Of a DNA stretch of 64,000 bases, positions 1 to 12,400 are shown piece after piece (position 1 is the stretch's first letter; the number at the start of each line of letters is the position of its first letter). The stretch comes from Symsagittifera roscoffensis. Taxonomy: Eukaryota; Xenacoelomorpha; Acoela; Convolutidae. Location: contig NC_087063.1 in assembly GCF_963678635.1 (NCBI RefSeq), positions 21,892,701 through 21,956,700 on the forward strand, written 5' to 3'. The notes under the pieces were generated by a model, which had not been told where the DNA came from, made no database searches, and was given only the letters and a program-made list of their open reading frames with translations. The position numbers were made by a program, and so were the translations under genes.

Positions 1-490
1 TGACACGATACGACGATAAGGCTTTTTAATAATGATTTACAAAAATTTTATGTTTTTGATTGATCAATTTTTGAAATTTTTATTTTTTGGTTCGACATTT
101 TAATTGGACTTTTCTCTTGAACCTAATTTTTATATCAAATGATTAGAAAAGTTAGCAATTCAATTTTGCCTGTTTTCTATCTTTTTATAATGTTTTAGTT
201 TTTTCTAGTTTTTCTAGTTTTTTCTCCCTAAAAATAAAATGCAAACTTCAGCAAAATATCAACATGAAAAATGCCAAATATTAATTGGCTTAAAAAGAGT
301 GCTTTTAACCAATTGAACTATGTCCTCCTTGAATTGATTCTAGAGGGAGATGGTTAACTTGGTAGCGTTGACTGATGTGTACTAAATGATGCGAGGGAGT
401 CTTTTTTATTCAAATAATCAGTCAAGGCATGTGTTACTTAGTATAATAGCTACTGAATGGTGAAAGATCTTAATTCAAAGCCCATTTCAG

Positions 491-3400
491 GAAAAATATA
501 CACTCTGCCATTCTCAAAAACACCTGCTGTTCGTAATCTGTGGGCTTATTCTAACATCGGCAATGACGGAATTTGGGCGTTTGAGCTGAACGAATCGGAT
601 TCTTCTCCGGTCCAGGAGATGGGTCCTCTTCCCATTGATTTGCTGGATATTCAAGCGATATGCGATGGACCCTTGGAACCATCTTTGGTGCAGAAAGGAA
701 AAGAAAGTGTTCAATTCACTGTTTCAGACTGCGATCTCCCGCCCAATTTCAAAGTGGGCTTGAAATTTCAGAAAGAAGAGTCAGTTCGAGAGGCTACTTA
801 CGATGCGAATACTCGAGTTGTTACAACTGATTCACTAGATGTTAGTTTTACTGGACCTTCGGCTGTGTATATCACCCTTGACGAAGTGCCTTTGTCAGGG
901 GAGAAATTTTTGTTTGTATATACCCACAAGGATTCAAATTATACGTTGGAAGTCGATTCTGTGGTCGGCAGCAACGTTTCTGTATCATTTCATAACTGCC
1001 CTAAAAACATCACAGATTTGAGCGTTAAATGTAAGTTTTAATTATGTTCTATTTTACAGAAAGATTACTTGAATTGAAGAGGTAACCCATTTAATAGAAG
1101 GTCATCTAGTTTGTCATTAAAATCATTGTGTATTTACTTGTTCATGCACTTTTTTGGCTACTTTTCTGGGCTGGTTAATATTGCCTCACCCTCAAACAAC
1201 GAGCGCTGATCATGGTTATCCTCGAATAACCGACCTTTTGATTGCGAGCTGGAGACGCAACCACTTCACCACGCTCCCTTAGATCCTAAAAATTTCTCTG
1301 CAGATAAAAACAAAGTCGACATGCTGTGTTAAATTAACCTGAAATTTTTTTAAATTCAATTTCTGCATTTTGTTTTGAAACTGAAGCTCAGAAAATTGAA
1401 AAATTGAAAAGAGTAAACGAGCAGTTTTTCATAGCAGGTGACTTTTGTGACGAAAATGAAAATGGAGTCATGTTTTTGAAAACAAAGTATTTATATATGT
1501 TACTGTGCACTTCTTTTATCGAAAGCTAACCGCTTAAATCTGAGATTAAGTGTCGAATAGAGATGACGTGTAGAAACTCCTCGCCACTAGCGGCCATTGA
1601 CACTTTTTTTTACAAAGAAACTTATTGCTGGGCCTGTTTTCAATTCATGATTTTTCGGAAATGACCCTTCCATATCTGAGATTTATGGTTCAATCCAAAA
1701 ATTGGTTTCTGGAAAACTCTTTTGCATAGGTGTCTACGCTCAATTTTTTTGGCACAAAATTAAGGCCCTCGGAAAAAGGCAAAATTTTGATGTTTTGACC
1801 GTTTTTTTTTAAAATTTTTTGATTATCTGGAGAATTACTCTCTGAATTCTGAGACTTTGGGTTCAAAGGATTTTATGGGTTGTGGGAAACTCCGTGCATA
1901 AACGGTTACTCTCAATTTTTTTACACAAAAAAGTATATCCCTCGAAAAAGTCAAATTGTCGAAGTTGTGATCGTCTTCGAAGTTTTTTGTCTTTTCTAAA
2001 AACCAACCTCCCAAATCTGCAGGATGAACGTATATAAGTACAAGGGATATAACGGGTAGGGGAAGCTCCTCTGCATCAGAGGCCGCTCACAAATGTTTTT
2101 TGCCCTTTTTAGGTTTTTCGAGTTTTCCAAAACTACCCTTCCATACCTGACATTCATGGTTCAATCCAGAGGATGGGTTATAGGAATATCCTCTGAATAC
2201 AATACTACGCCCAGAGGTTGGTTTGTAGGAAGCTCCTCTGAATAAAATACTACGCCCCTACGTGAAAAAAAATGGTGCTCCTCCGAAAATCAAAATTTTT
2301 GATGTTTAGACCGTTTTGTAAAAGTTTTCGACCTACCTTCAAATTCGGAGTTATTGGGTTCAAACGAGCTTACAGGTTGCATGAATTTTGTCAGCGCCCA
2401 ATTTTTGAACAAAAAAAGCTTTAGTTTTCAGAAATGTCAAGTTTTTGATTTGAGGACAGTTTTTTGGATTTTTCTCGATAACAAATTTTTCAAATATGAT
2501 TTTATATGTTGAATCAAAACAACGAGTTAATGAAAATCTCTCTTTTTAAATGGCCTCAAGTTTAAAACATTACGGCCTTAAAGCAAGTCAAAGTAATGAA
2601 ATTTTGATGATTTTTTCGAAACTTTGTGAATTTGCTCGAAAACTACCGTGCCAATTCTCATGTTAAATGTTGGGGTTCTTTCCTAATCTAGCGCGCCACT
2701 ACCTGTTTTTTTTGCAGAAAATATTATCGATTTCTGAAAGTCACGTTTTTTAAACCGTTATGACACAGCTAAGATTCCAAACAAAGTGCAGTTTTTGAGT
2801 TATTGCATTTTTTCTTGCATCAGTATAACATTTTCGAAGAAAATCAAACACGTACCACCAGCTTTGACCGTTTTTTTTTAAAAAGTTTTTTTTTTTGATT
2901 ATCTGTAGAAATTTTCTCTGAATTCTGAGACTTTGGGTTCAAAGGATATTATGGGTTGGGGAAGCTCCCTGCATAAACGGCTACTCTCAATACAATTCTA
3001 CGCCTCTACGTGAAATGAAAAATGGTGCTCCTCGGAAAAGAAAAAGTGTTGATGTTTAGACCGTTTTGTAAAAGTTTTTGGCATATCTCGCGACCTACTT
3101 TCAAAATTTGAATTATTGGGTTCAAACGAGCTGACAAGTTGCGTGAATTTTGTCAGCGCCCAATTTTTTTAACACAAAAAGCTATAAATTTCAGAAATGT
3201 CAAGTTTTTGATTTGAGGACAGTTTTTTGGAATATTATATGTTGAATCAAAACAACGAGTTAATGAAGGCCTCTCTTTTTAAATGGCCCTAAGTTTAAAA
3301 AGTTACGGCCTTAAAGCAAGTCAAAGTATTGAAATTTTGATAATTTTTTCGAAACTTTGTGAATTTGCTCGAAAACTACCGTGCCAGTTCTCATGTTAAT

Positions 3401-6400
3401 TGTTGGGGTTCTTTCCTAATCTAGCGCGCCACTACCGTTTTTTTTTGCAGAAAATATTATGAATTTCGGAAAGTCACGTTTTTTTTACCGTTTAACACAG
3501 CTAAGATTCTGAGCAAAGTGCAGTTTTTGAGTTAATGCATTTCTTCTTGCATCAGTATAACATTTTCGAAGAAATTCAAACACGTACCACCAGCTTTGGC
3601 TGGACCCACTGGTTGTCTTTTTATTGAGACTTACCAAAAATTGGTTTCATCTAGTTTTTCTCTCATTTGTTTTTGCTTTTTCCGACCTGCGTTCAAAACA
3701 AACATCAAAAAAATCGCATCAAATAAGTACAGCCAAATTCAGCTGCACCGCTAGTTTTTTTTATTGAGGAAGGCGAAAAATCTGGTTCACCTAGTATTTT
3801 TTAAAAAATTTCAAGCTTTTCTGCTCATGTTTGTTTTTGTTTGTTTTGTATCGCAAGTGGTCCGAAGCTCCGCTTCTGTTTTATAATTTTTTTTTCGTTT
3901 AAACAGTTTCGGCTGAAGCTATATTAGCTTACTTTCTTCAGCGCCCAACTTTTTTAACACGAAAAGCTATGATTTTCGGAAATGTCAATTTTTGATTTTT
4001 GACAGTTTTTGAAATTTTTTCGATAACTCTTTTGCCAAATCTGAGTTTATAGAACTAATCAAAACAATAGGTTGTTAAAGTTTTCCTTTTTTTTGGATTT
4101 GCCCAATTTCTTATACAAAAGTTACGGCCTTAAAGCAAGTCAAAGTATTAAAACTTTTTTGGATTTTTCGAAAATTTGTGAGTTTGCTCGGAAATCACAG
4201 TGCCAATTCTTAGTTGAAGTGTTCAATCGAGAAAACCAGTTTTGGGAAATTTTTCTGATCTAGCGCGCCCATACTTGCTTTTTTCCAGAAATACTTATAG
4301 ATTTTGTGAGTCAAGCTTTTGTTTTTTGACCTTTTTGAAACAGCTAAGGTTTTGGGCAAGGTCCAGTTTTTGAAATAATGCATTTAAGTTTGCAACAGTA
4401 TATTATTCTCAAAGAATACCGAACGCGTACCTCCAGCTTTGGCTGGGCCCCCTTCATTTTTTGCAGAAAAATTTTTGGATTTTGGAACGTCCAGTTTTTT
4501 TTTGTTTTGACATGGCTAAGATTTTGAGCAAAGAACAGTTTTTGATTTAATGCATTTCTTATTGCATCAGTATTTCCGTTTCGCTTCTGTGTAAATATTT
4601 CTGCTTAACTTTTTTCATCAAATAATTTCGGTTGAAGCTATATTAGCTTACTTTTTTCAGCGCCGAATTGTTTTAACAGAAAAAACTATGGTTTTCAGAA
4701 ATGTCTAGCTTATGATTTTTGACAATTTTGAATTTTTCTCGATAACTATATTGCCAAATCTGATATATAATGAAACAAAACAATAGGTTTTTGAAAGTTT
4801 TTCCTTTTTATTGGCTTCGCACATTTTTTTTTTATAAAAGAAATACTTCCTTAAAGCAAGTCGAAGTATTGCAGCTTTTATGAGTTTTTCGAAACTTTGT
4901 GACTTTGCTCGGAAGCTACCGTGCCATTTCTCAGGTTGAGTGTTCAATCAAGAAACTCGGTTTTGGGAATCTTCTGTCCTCTAGCGCGCCACTACTTGCT
5001 TTTTTGCAGAAATTTTTATGGATATCGGCAGTAAAGTTTTTGTTTCTTGACCATTTTGAAACAGCTAAGGTTTCGGGCAAGGTCCAGTTTTTGAAATAAT
5101 GCATTTAACTTTGCAACAGTATATTATTCTCAAAGAATATCAAACACGTACCTCCAGCTTTGGCTGAGCCCTTTTCAGTTTTTTGCAGAAAAATTTTTGG
5201 ATTTTGGAGCATCCAGTTTTTTTTTGTTTTGACACAGCTAAGATTTTGAGCAAAGTACAGTTTTTGAATTAATGCATTTCTTCTTGCATCAGTATTTCCA
5301 CTTCGCCTCTGTGTCAATATTTCTGCTCAACTTTTTTTTATCAAATAGTTTCGGTTGAAGCTATATTAGCTTACTTTTTTGAGCGCCCAATTGTTTTAAC
5401 AGAAAAAAACTCTGGTTTTCGGAAATGTCTAGCTTATGATTTTTGACAATTTTGAATTTTTCTCGATAACTATATTGCCAAATCTGATGTCATGTAATGA
5501 ATCAAAACAGCAGGTTGCTTAAAGTTTTTCCTTTTTATTGGCTTTGCACAATTTTTTATAAAAGAGTTACGACCTTAAAGCAAGTCAAAGTATTGAAATT
5601 TTTATGAGTTTTTCTAAACTTTGTGACTTTGCTCGAATACTACCGAGCCAACTCTCAGGTTGAGTGTTCAATCGAGAAACTCGGTTTTGGGAATATTCTC
5701 TGCTCTAGCGCGCGACTACCTGCTCTTTTGCAGAAATATTTATGGATATCGGAAACCAAGTTTTCGTTTCTCGACCGTTTTGAAACAGCTAAGGTTTTGG
5801 GCAAAGTCCAGTTTTTGAAATTACGCATTTCTTCCCGCATCACTTTAACAAAGCAGTAGAATATCAAACAGCAGGTACCACCAGCTTTGGCTGAGCCCCA
5901 AGTTTCTTATATCGAGACTTATCAAAATATGGGTTCATCTAGTTTTTTCAAAATTTTTTCAAGGAAAACATAAAAAAAATTTCAATTAGGTATTTACAGT
6001 TTTCGCTGGACCCTTAGTTTTTTATCGATGCATGCAAAAAATCTGATTGACTTAGTTTTTTCTAATTCTTCGTTTTTTTCCACTTATATTTGTTTTTGTT
6101 AGTGTTTTATTGCAAGTGTTATGAAGCTCCGCTTCGCCTCTGTGTGAATATTTGTGTTCAGTTATTTTATTAAACATTTTCGGTTTAAGCTTAATCAGTT
6201 TGATCAATTTATATTGCATAATTTTGATGGCAAAATTTTTTCTTGTGCGAATATATATTTCAATACGGATCGGTCGTTAAGACATTTTTGAAACTTAAAA
6301 AACTCTAACTCAAAATTTGTTAAGAAAACAGATATATTTTTGGCTAAGTAAGGTCCACCCTCATAATTTTTTGTCTCAGTTATCGCTTGACTAATGACGC

Positions 6401-9400
6401 TCAATGCTTTGTAGAATTGCTTACAAAAACATTTAAATTAAAATTTTCATTTTTTTTCATCAAAAATTTCGACTTCCGTCTTATTTTGTTGAACTATCAG
6501 GCAACACAAATTTGTTCATTTTTTCTAATTTTGTCGGACCAGGAAATTGGCAACATTCAATCGTTCCTAAAAAACGATTTGAAATAAAAGGTGGAGATTT
6601 TTTTTGGTTTGCTAAATATTTGCATTCAAAGACGATATTGTATTGTTAGCTTGTATTTGGAGCTATCTCTACCTTTTTAAAAAGTTATGGCCTTAAAGCA
6701 AGTCAAAATTTCGAAGTTTTGATGTTTTTTATGCAAACTTTGTGACTTTATTTGAAGACTCTTGTTCTAATTCTCAGATTAAGTGAATAATCGAGAAACC
6801 CGGTTTTGGGAATCTTCTCTGCTCTAGTGGCCACGATCTGTTTTTCGTAAAAAAAATTTCTTACAGTCAAGTTTTTGAACGTTTGACTGTTTTTCAGAAC
6901 TTTTTTTAATCTTTCTTAAAAAATACCCGATCAATTCTGAGATGAAAAATTAAATGAAAAAAAAAAACAGTTAAATGAATGTTTTTTCTGCCGAAGCGGC
7001 GTTTCAATTTTTTTGTAAGAGAAATCTGATATCCTGGAGAAAACTCCAATGTCCCGAAAAATTTCCTTTTTCTCTCTTATTTTTGTTGAGAAAAAACTAA
7101 GGTTTTAGACAAAATTCAGTTATTGAAGTTACGCATTCATTGCAGCATCTGTTTAATAAACTCAAAAAATATCAAACTTCCAGAATTAGCTGGGCCTCTA
7201 GTTTGCTTTCAGCGAAACGTACAAAAAATGTGGCTCATCCAATTTTTTCTGCGTTTTTCTTTTTTGGCGTTCTAAGTTTTTGTAAGAGAAAGATGATTTC
7301 CTCGATAAAACTCCAATATCTCAAAAACTTTCACTCTTCTCGCATATTTTTTTTCGAGAAACAAATTGTTCAAATTACGCATTCATTGCCGCATCAGTGT
7401 AACAAATTTAAAAAATATCAAATACGTACCTCCAGCTTTAACTGGGCCCCCATTTATCTTTCGAGGGGACATACAAAAAAGTGGGTCATCCCACTTTTTT
7501 CAGCTTTTTTCCTTTTTTCGACTTTTATATGTTTGTGTTGTACCGCAAATGGTGCGAAGCTCGGCTTCGCCTCGGTATGAATGTTTGTTTTTTTTTGTGT
7601 TTTTTTAATCAAACTGTTTCGGTTTATGCTATATTAGCTTGGTCAAATTACATAGCATAATTTCGAGGCTGAATTTTTGTCTTTCGCTTAAAGTTTTAAA
7701 ACTTGAAACTTTTAGATCAAAGTTGATTAAGACAACAGTTTACTTTTTAGCTCAATAGCTCTGGTCATAAAATTAATTTTGGGTACATGTAACTATTAAT
7801 GTACCGCCCCAAAACAACTATTGATTTGGGGTACATGTTTTTTCTTTGAAATTTGGAAGTTAAAGATTTTTGGCAGATGAAGTTGAATAACCAATGCATG
7901 CTTAGACCCTAATGGCACTACTCTGGAGGTTACAATTCCAGCGGGCAGTTTACAGTACAGCTACAATATCAATGATACATTCGCAAACAGTGGATCATAT
8001 GTCGTCGAATTCTCATTGAACGGTTAGAGCTTCGGTCTCAATATTTTTCGCCGTAAAACCTATAACTAAAACGAAACCTGGTTATAAAGATGCGGAAATT
8101 GCATGGGCGTGGCTCGATTAGATTTATAATAGGAAATCAGAATATTTTCTACTGCAGTTATACTCAGAGGGCTATTGTACTAGTCAGGGCGGGGTTAAGG
8201 GTTAGGTTTAAGGTTACAGTTATATTCTAGACAAGGGATGTTTTTTTATTTCAGTTGTTCGTTTTGGCGATATTCTACAATATCCATATAGTTAACTGAA
8301 CATAAAGTACGCGTTTTGAGGAGCCTAGGCACACGAAAAAAATTCTTTTCCATATTCGTCCAAAAAATTGCGCAGAAAAGGCCTTTTTGGCCTAATTTTT
8401 CAAAATTTTGTCTGCGGCACAGTATTTTAATGCAAAATAAGTCACGTATAGTGTTCGGGGAGAGTTGAGAATAAGACTTCGGTCATCCTATTACAAAAAA
8501 GACGAAATTTTTGATTTTTTCAAAAATCTATTCTTCCCTTGAAAAAATCCTAGATCCGCCCCTAATTTAGTTACCCATGTTAACCGCTTCCCCTTTCCGA
8601 AAACTAGGGATTATTTTGGCACAACTGGGTGCTCCCGGGATAAATTTGGCGTTATTGACCGCAGTTTTGATAATTTTGGTAAAATTGGCAGCCCTTGATG
8701 AGAAGAAACAGCTCTGCGTTTTTTCTAGAGGAAATAGAGATTTTCTTCTAGTTTTACTGAGATATAGGGGTGAACCAAACAAAAATATGGTTCTATATAT
8801 TGATTAACAATAGATTTTATTTCATTGTTTGAAATCAAAAACAAACTTGTTTTAATCCATTTTACTTTGATAATAGTTTTTTGCGTGTTTTTATTTTACC
8901 TTACACTCTGTACAAAATTTCATTAAAATAGATCTAATGATCTATTTTTAACTTCGAAGATGGAGTGTCTTATGGTCCTAAACTCAAGGAAAAATTTTTT
9001 AAAAATTTCAATTATATGAGCGTGAGTGCTCATACAATATTGCACATACGTTTTTGTTTCGTTAAAGTTGGTCTGCTGAATGAGTCGGCCTAACTTTCTC
9101 ATTTTCTGTTTTCATATATTACTAATCAGTAAGCTTGTTCCAAATATTATGAAAAAAATTCAAAGCTCTCATGGAAAGTTTTTACCGACATTGCTTTAAA
9201 GCGATACTTTCAATTTCTTTCACTGCTCTGCTGATACAACTCTTATGCAGTCACTGATTCATGAGAAATTTTGCTTGTAAAGTTATTGAAAAATTGATGC
9301 AAGAGATACTTCTATTAGACATTTTAGAAGCTAAGAAAACTTGATTGTGTTTCAAATTCAATTTCATTTTTGAAATTGGTTTTTGTTCCTACTATTCGAA

Positions 9401-12400
9401 AAATGTGGAGGAACTTTGTATTCGGATGTGTTTTAGTTTTTGTTGCCTTTTTTGTTTTGCACGCGAAATCAGGTACCACAAATAATGATTGGAATGGATC
9501 GATTGTTAAGTTATATTAAAGCCATTTCACTCGTGATTCGAACAACATTCGAAAATTTTTAAAAAAAAAATATCAGTGACAAGAAAAACTAGATTGAAGT
9601 TTTGATTTTTGATCTGATTTCAAGCTAATAAAGTGAGGCTAAGCAGGCCTACAAAAGCTTGTTTATGCTTAATTTAAGCCATGCAAACTTGATTTTACTC
9701 GAGTAAATTTTGTTTTTGGATTTTTTAAAGCCAATTTGGGAATCAAAACTTCAACATCAGAAATTTTTTTTTGAGTTTTCTGAGCATTTTTTTTGGTTTT
9801 TCTAATCATTTTCCCAAACAATTAACTTGAAATGGGCCTGTTTTACTATGAATAGCGAATATGCCTAAGTTTTTTTTTCATTTTATCGCACCACGCAAAT
9901 ATAACGGCGGTAATTTGAAAAAAAAATCAGGAAAAGTCTCGCAGTTTCGACAAGTTGGTTTTACTTATCAAAAAAAGTCAATCATAAGATTTTCTAGAAA
10001 TTCAAACAAGGTCGGATCTAGGATTTTTCTTAGCTCTCCCAAAGCACTAAAAAAGACCCTGTTTTGGCCACGTATTCTGCGCCTCAGGCAAAATTTTGAA
10101 AGCACAGGCTAAAAAAGCCGTTTTAAGCTTTTTTTTTCCTCAAAATTTTTCCTTAAGCATCCATTCCTCAAAATTCGCCCCTGAATTCAAAGAACTTTAA
10201 GGACATCTTTTTTTTTCTTCAGAAATTGAGATTTTTTCAAAAAACATTTTTTTTTTAGTTTTTTTTTTGCGGTCACTGACTTTTTCCAATTGTCTGTTGG
10301 CTATTTTTTTGTAAAGCCGTCCTCCGTCAAGAAATTTTTGCGCATTTCACTGTACCCTTAAATATTTCGTGCTCTAAACTCATCCTTGTTTGCATTATCT
10401 GATTGAATGTATATGGTAGTTATCGAAACAAGAAATGATGTTTTTTCTCTGAAATGTACATTGAAAAATTAGTTCGAAGCTTCTTATTTTTTGCGTTGCA
10501 GGAACATGCGACTCTTTACCCATAGTTCTTCAATCGAATAAGATCGAAGACACTCCTTCGACAAGTTGCTTAGGTTGGGACTCAAATGAAAGTCTGAACA
10601 ACTATACATCGTGCACAGAACAACTCCGGGTATGGTACCCATGTCCTCGATGGGTTAAAGAGCTTCCAGACAGGTTACCGACACGGGACGAATGGTGGGC
10701 TCACCAAGAGGTTGCGAATGGCATATCTGGATGGGAGTATGACATCTGCTGCAACCAAAATGACACCGAGACTCGAGCTAAGCTGGGCAGATCGGGATAC
10801 TGCAGTAGCGAAGAGTGTGAGTTCAAGCGACGGGCTGCTGGTGATTCCACGCCACAGTTCTGCATCCGGTCGCCACAATTGGCTTGCAATGCTCAGATTA
10901 ACTCCAACCCCGAAAATATAATGGTATCTAACCAATGTTGTTACGACGACGGTGATAATTTAATAGAATACATCGAGTCTGTTACTACACGACAAGCGGG
11001 AAACATGCATCGTGAACATAATTCCATTAAAAATCTAGCTGCGCATTACCTGAGTGAAGTCGAACCCTTTGAAGTTTGCTGTGATAAGCGGCATCATCCA
11101 TCTAATACTTCTTGCGAAGATATTTACAAAAAGCACCGCCCGACTATCATTGGCGAGTACTGGCCTCGTAACGTCCTCATAAACAGAGGAGACCCCCACT
11201 TGCAGACAGTGGACGGAGTGAGCTACCCCTTCATGGGGCTGGGGGTCTACAGGATGCTCATCACTGATGACTCATCTTCTATCGGGGGTCAGACTGAACT
11301 ACAAGCTAGCATGCGGAGGGTCGGCAACGGGACTGTGTTCAGCGGGATAGCAGTCAAACATGGAAACACTCTCCTAGAAGTGTACCTTGACAAAAGTGCA
11401 GCTTTTAAATTAGTGATTAACAACTTCGAGAAGACACTGGGAGAAATTGTCAGGGAATATATCCTGGCCAATGTTGCAGTGGAAGAGAGAGATGATTTGA
11501 AAAGCGTTCGATTTCAGTTTCTGGGGAATATGTTGATTGTGGAAGTGTATGTGATTCAGAACTTCCTCAACCTTAAGATCTCAGTTCCTCCCTCGTTCAA
11601 GTTTCAGATGAGGGGACTCCTGGGATATTACGACGGAGACCCAGACAACGATTTCGAAGCCTCCAGTTAGTCGCAATTCATTCTTGATGTAATGGAAAAT
11701 TTTTATAAAAAAAATATGTCAAGTTATTTAATCAAAGGCAACAGTAGCTGTCCATGACAAGCTACTGAGATCTCATGGTTGGACTTTTTCTTGATAAAGA
11801 TACAGAAATAGGCGATAATGAACAAAAAAGTAAATTTATTGCTAGGTATTTCTCTCTAATCGGTAATTATTCGAATTTCATATCGCTACTTCCTAATCAA
11901 TGAAAATAAAACCCGTGGAAATGGCTACTTTTTTTTGGAAAATTTGATTTGTGTATCAAAATTAAATGCAGGTTTTTTCATTTTGTTTTGCATACAAGAA
12001 AAAATTTTGTTTTTAGATGGATCTGTCGTGAAAGCGAATGGCGATTACTTGCACCTTCATAAAACATTTGGCGAGAGCTGGAAAGTGCCTAGACGAGAGT
12101 GGTTGTTCAGACAAGAAGAGACCATAGTTTCCATTGACTCCGACTTTGAAGAAGGACTCCCTTTTGATCCAAACTACGACAACATCATCGCAAATGAACA
12201 ACTGCGCCTTCTCGCTAATCAGGCTACTTTTCTCAAACTTTAATAAAGATAAAAAATTGTCCATTTTTTCTGATATCTAAGTCTGCGTCTGCTGTTTTGT
12301 TGGTAAGCAAAACTATTTTCCGAAATTTCAAGAAAACGGAGAAAAACTAAATAGAACTAGGTCTGCCATACTGTTCTGCTCACCATGCAGTTTCGAAGAA

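Larger units (their letters stand above)
1031..7905 (+). other. Intron of copy A, 6.9 kb, rich in tandem repeats
   Basis: Starts with a GTAAGT donor and ends TGCTTAG. Apart from the repeats listed separately (SINE head near 1190-1290, ~730-bp tandem repeats from about 1.7 to 7.6 kb) no coding sequence is recognised; short open frames in it are repeat-derived. Confidence 0.7.

Noticed and set aside
7140..7608. 146-aa open frame in intron 1 of copy A
   Set aside because: It lies inside the ~730-bp repeat array, is overlapped by another frame, and resembles repeat DNA at the other copies rather than a protein.
8567..8807. Overlapping open frames on both strands near 8.6-8.8 kb
   Set aside because: They sit in an intron next to a dispersed repeat, with no splice-compatible phase or homology to copy B.
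10675..10935. Minus-strand open frames across 10675-10935
   Set aside because: They are antisense to the AMOP exon of copy A, whose sense frame has clear domain motifs and splice sites.
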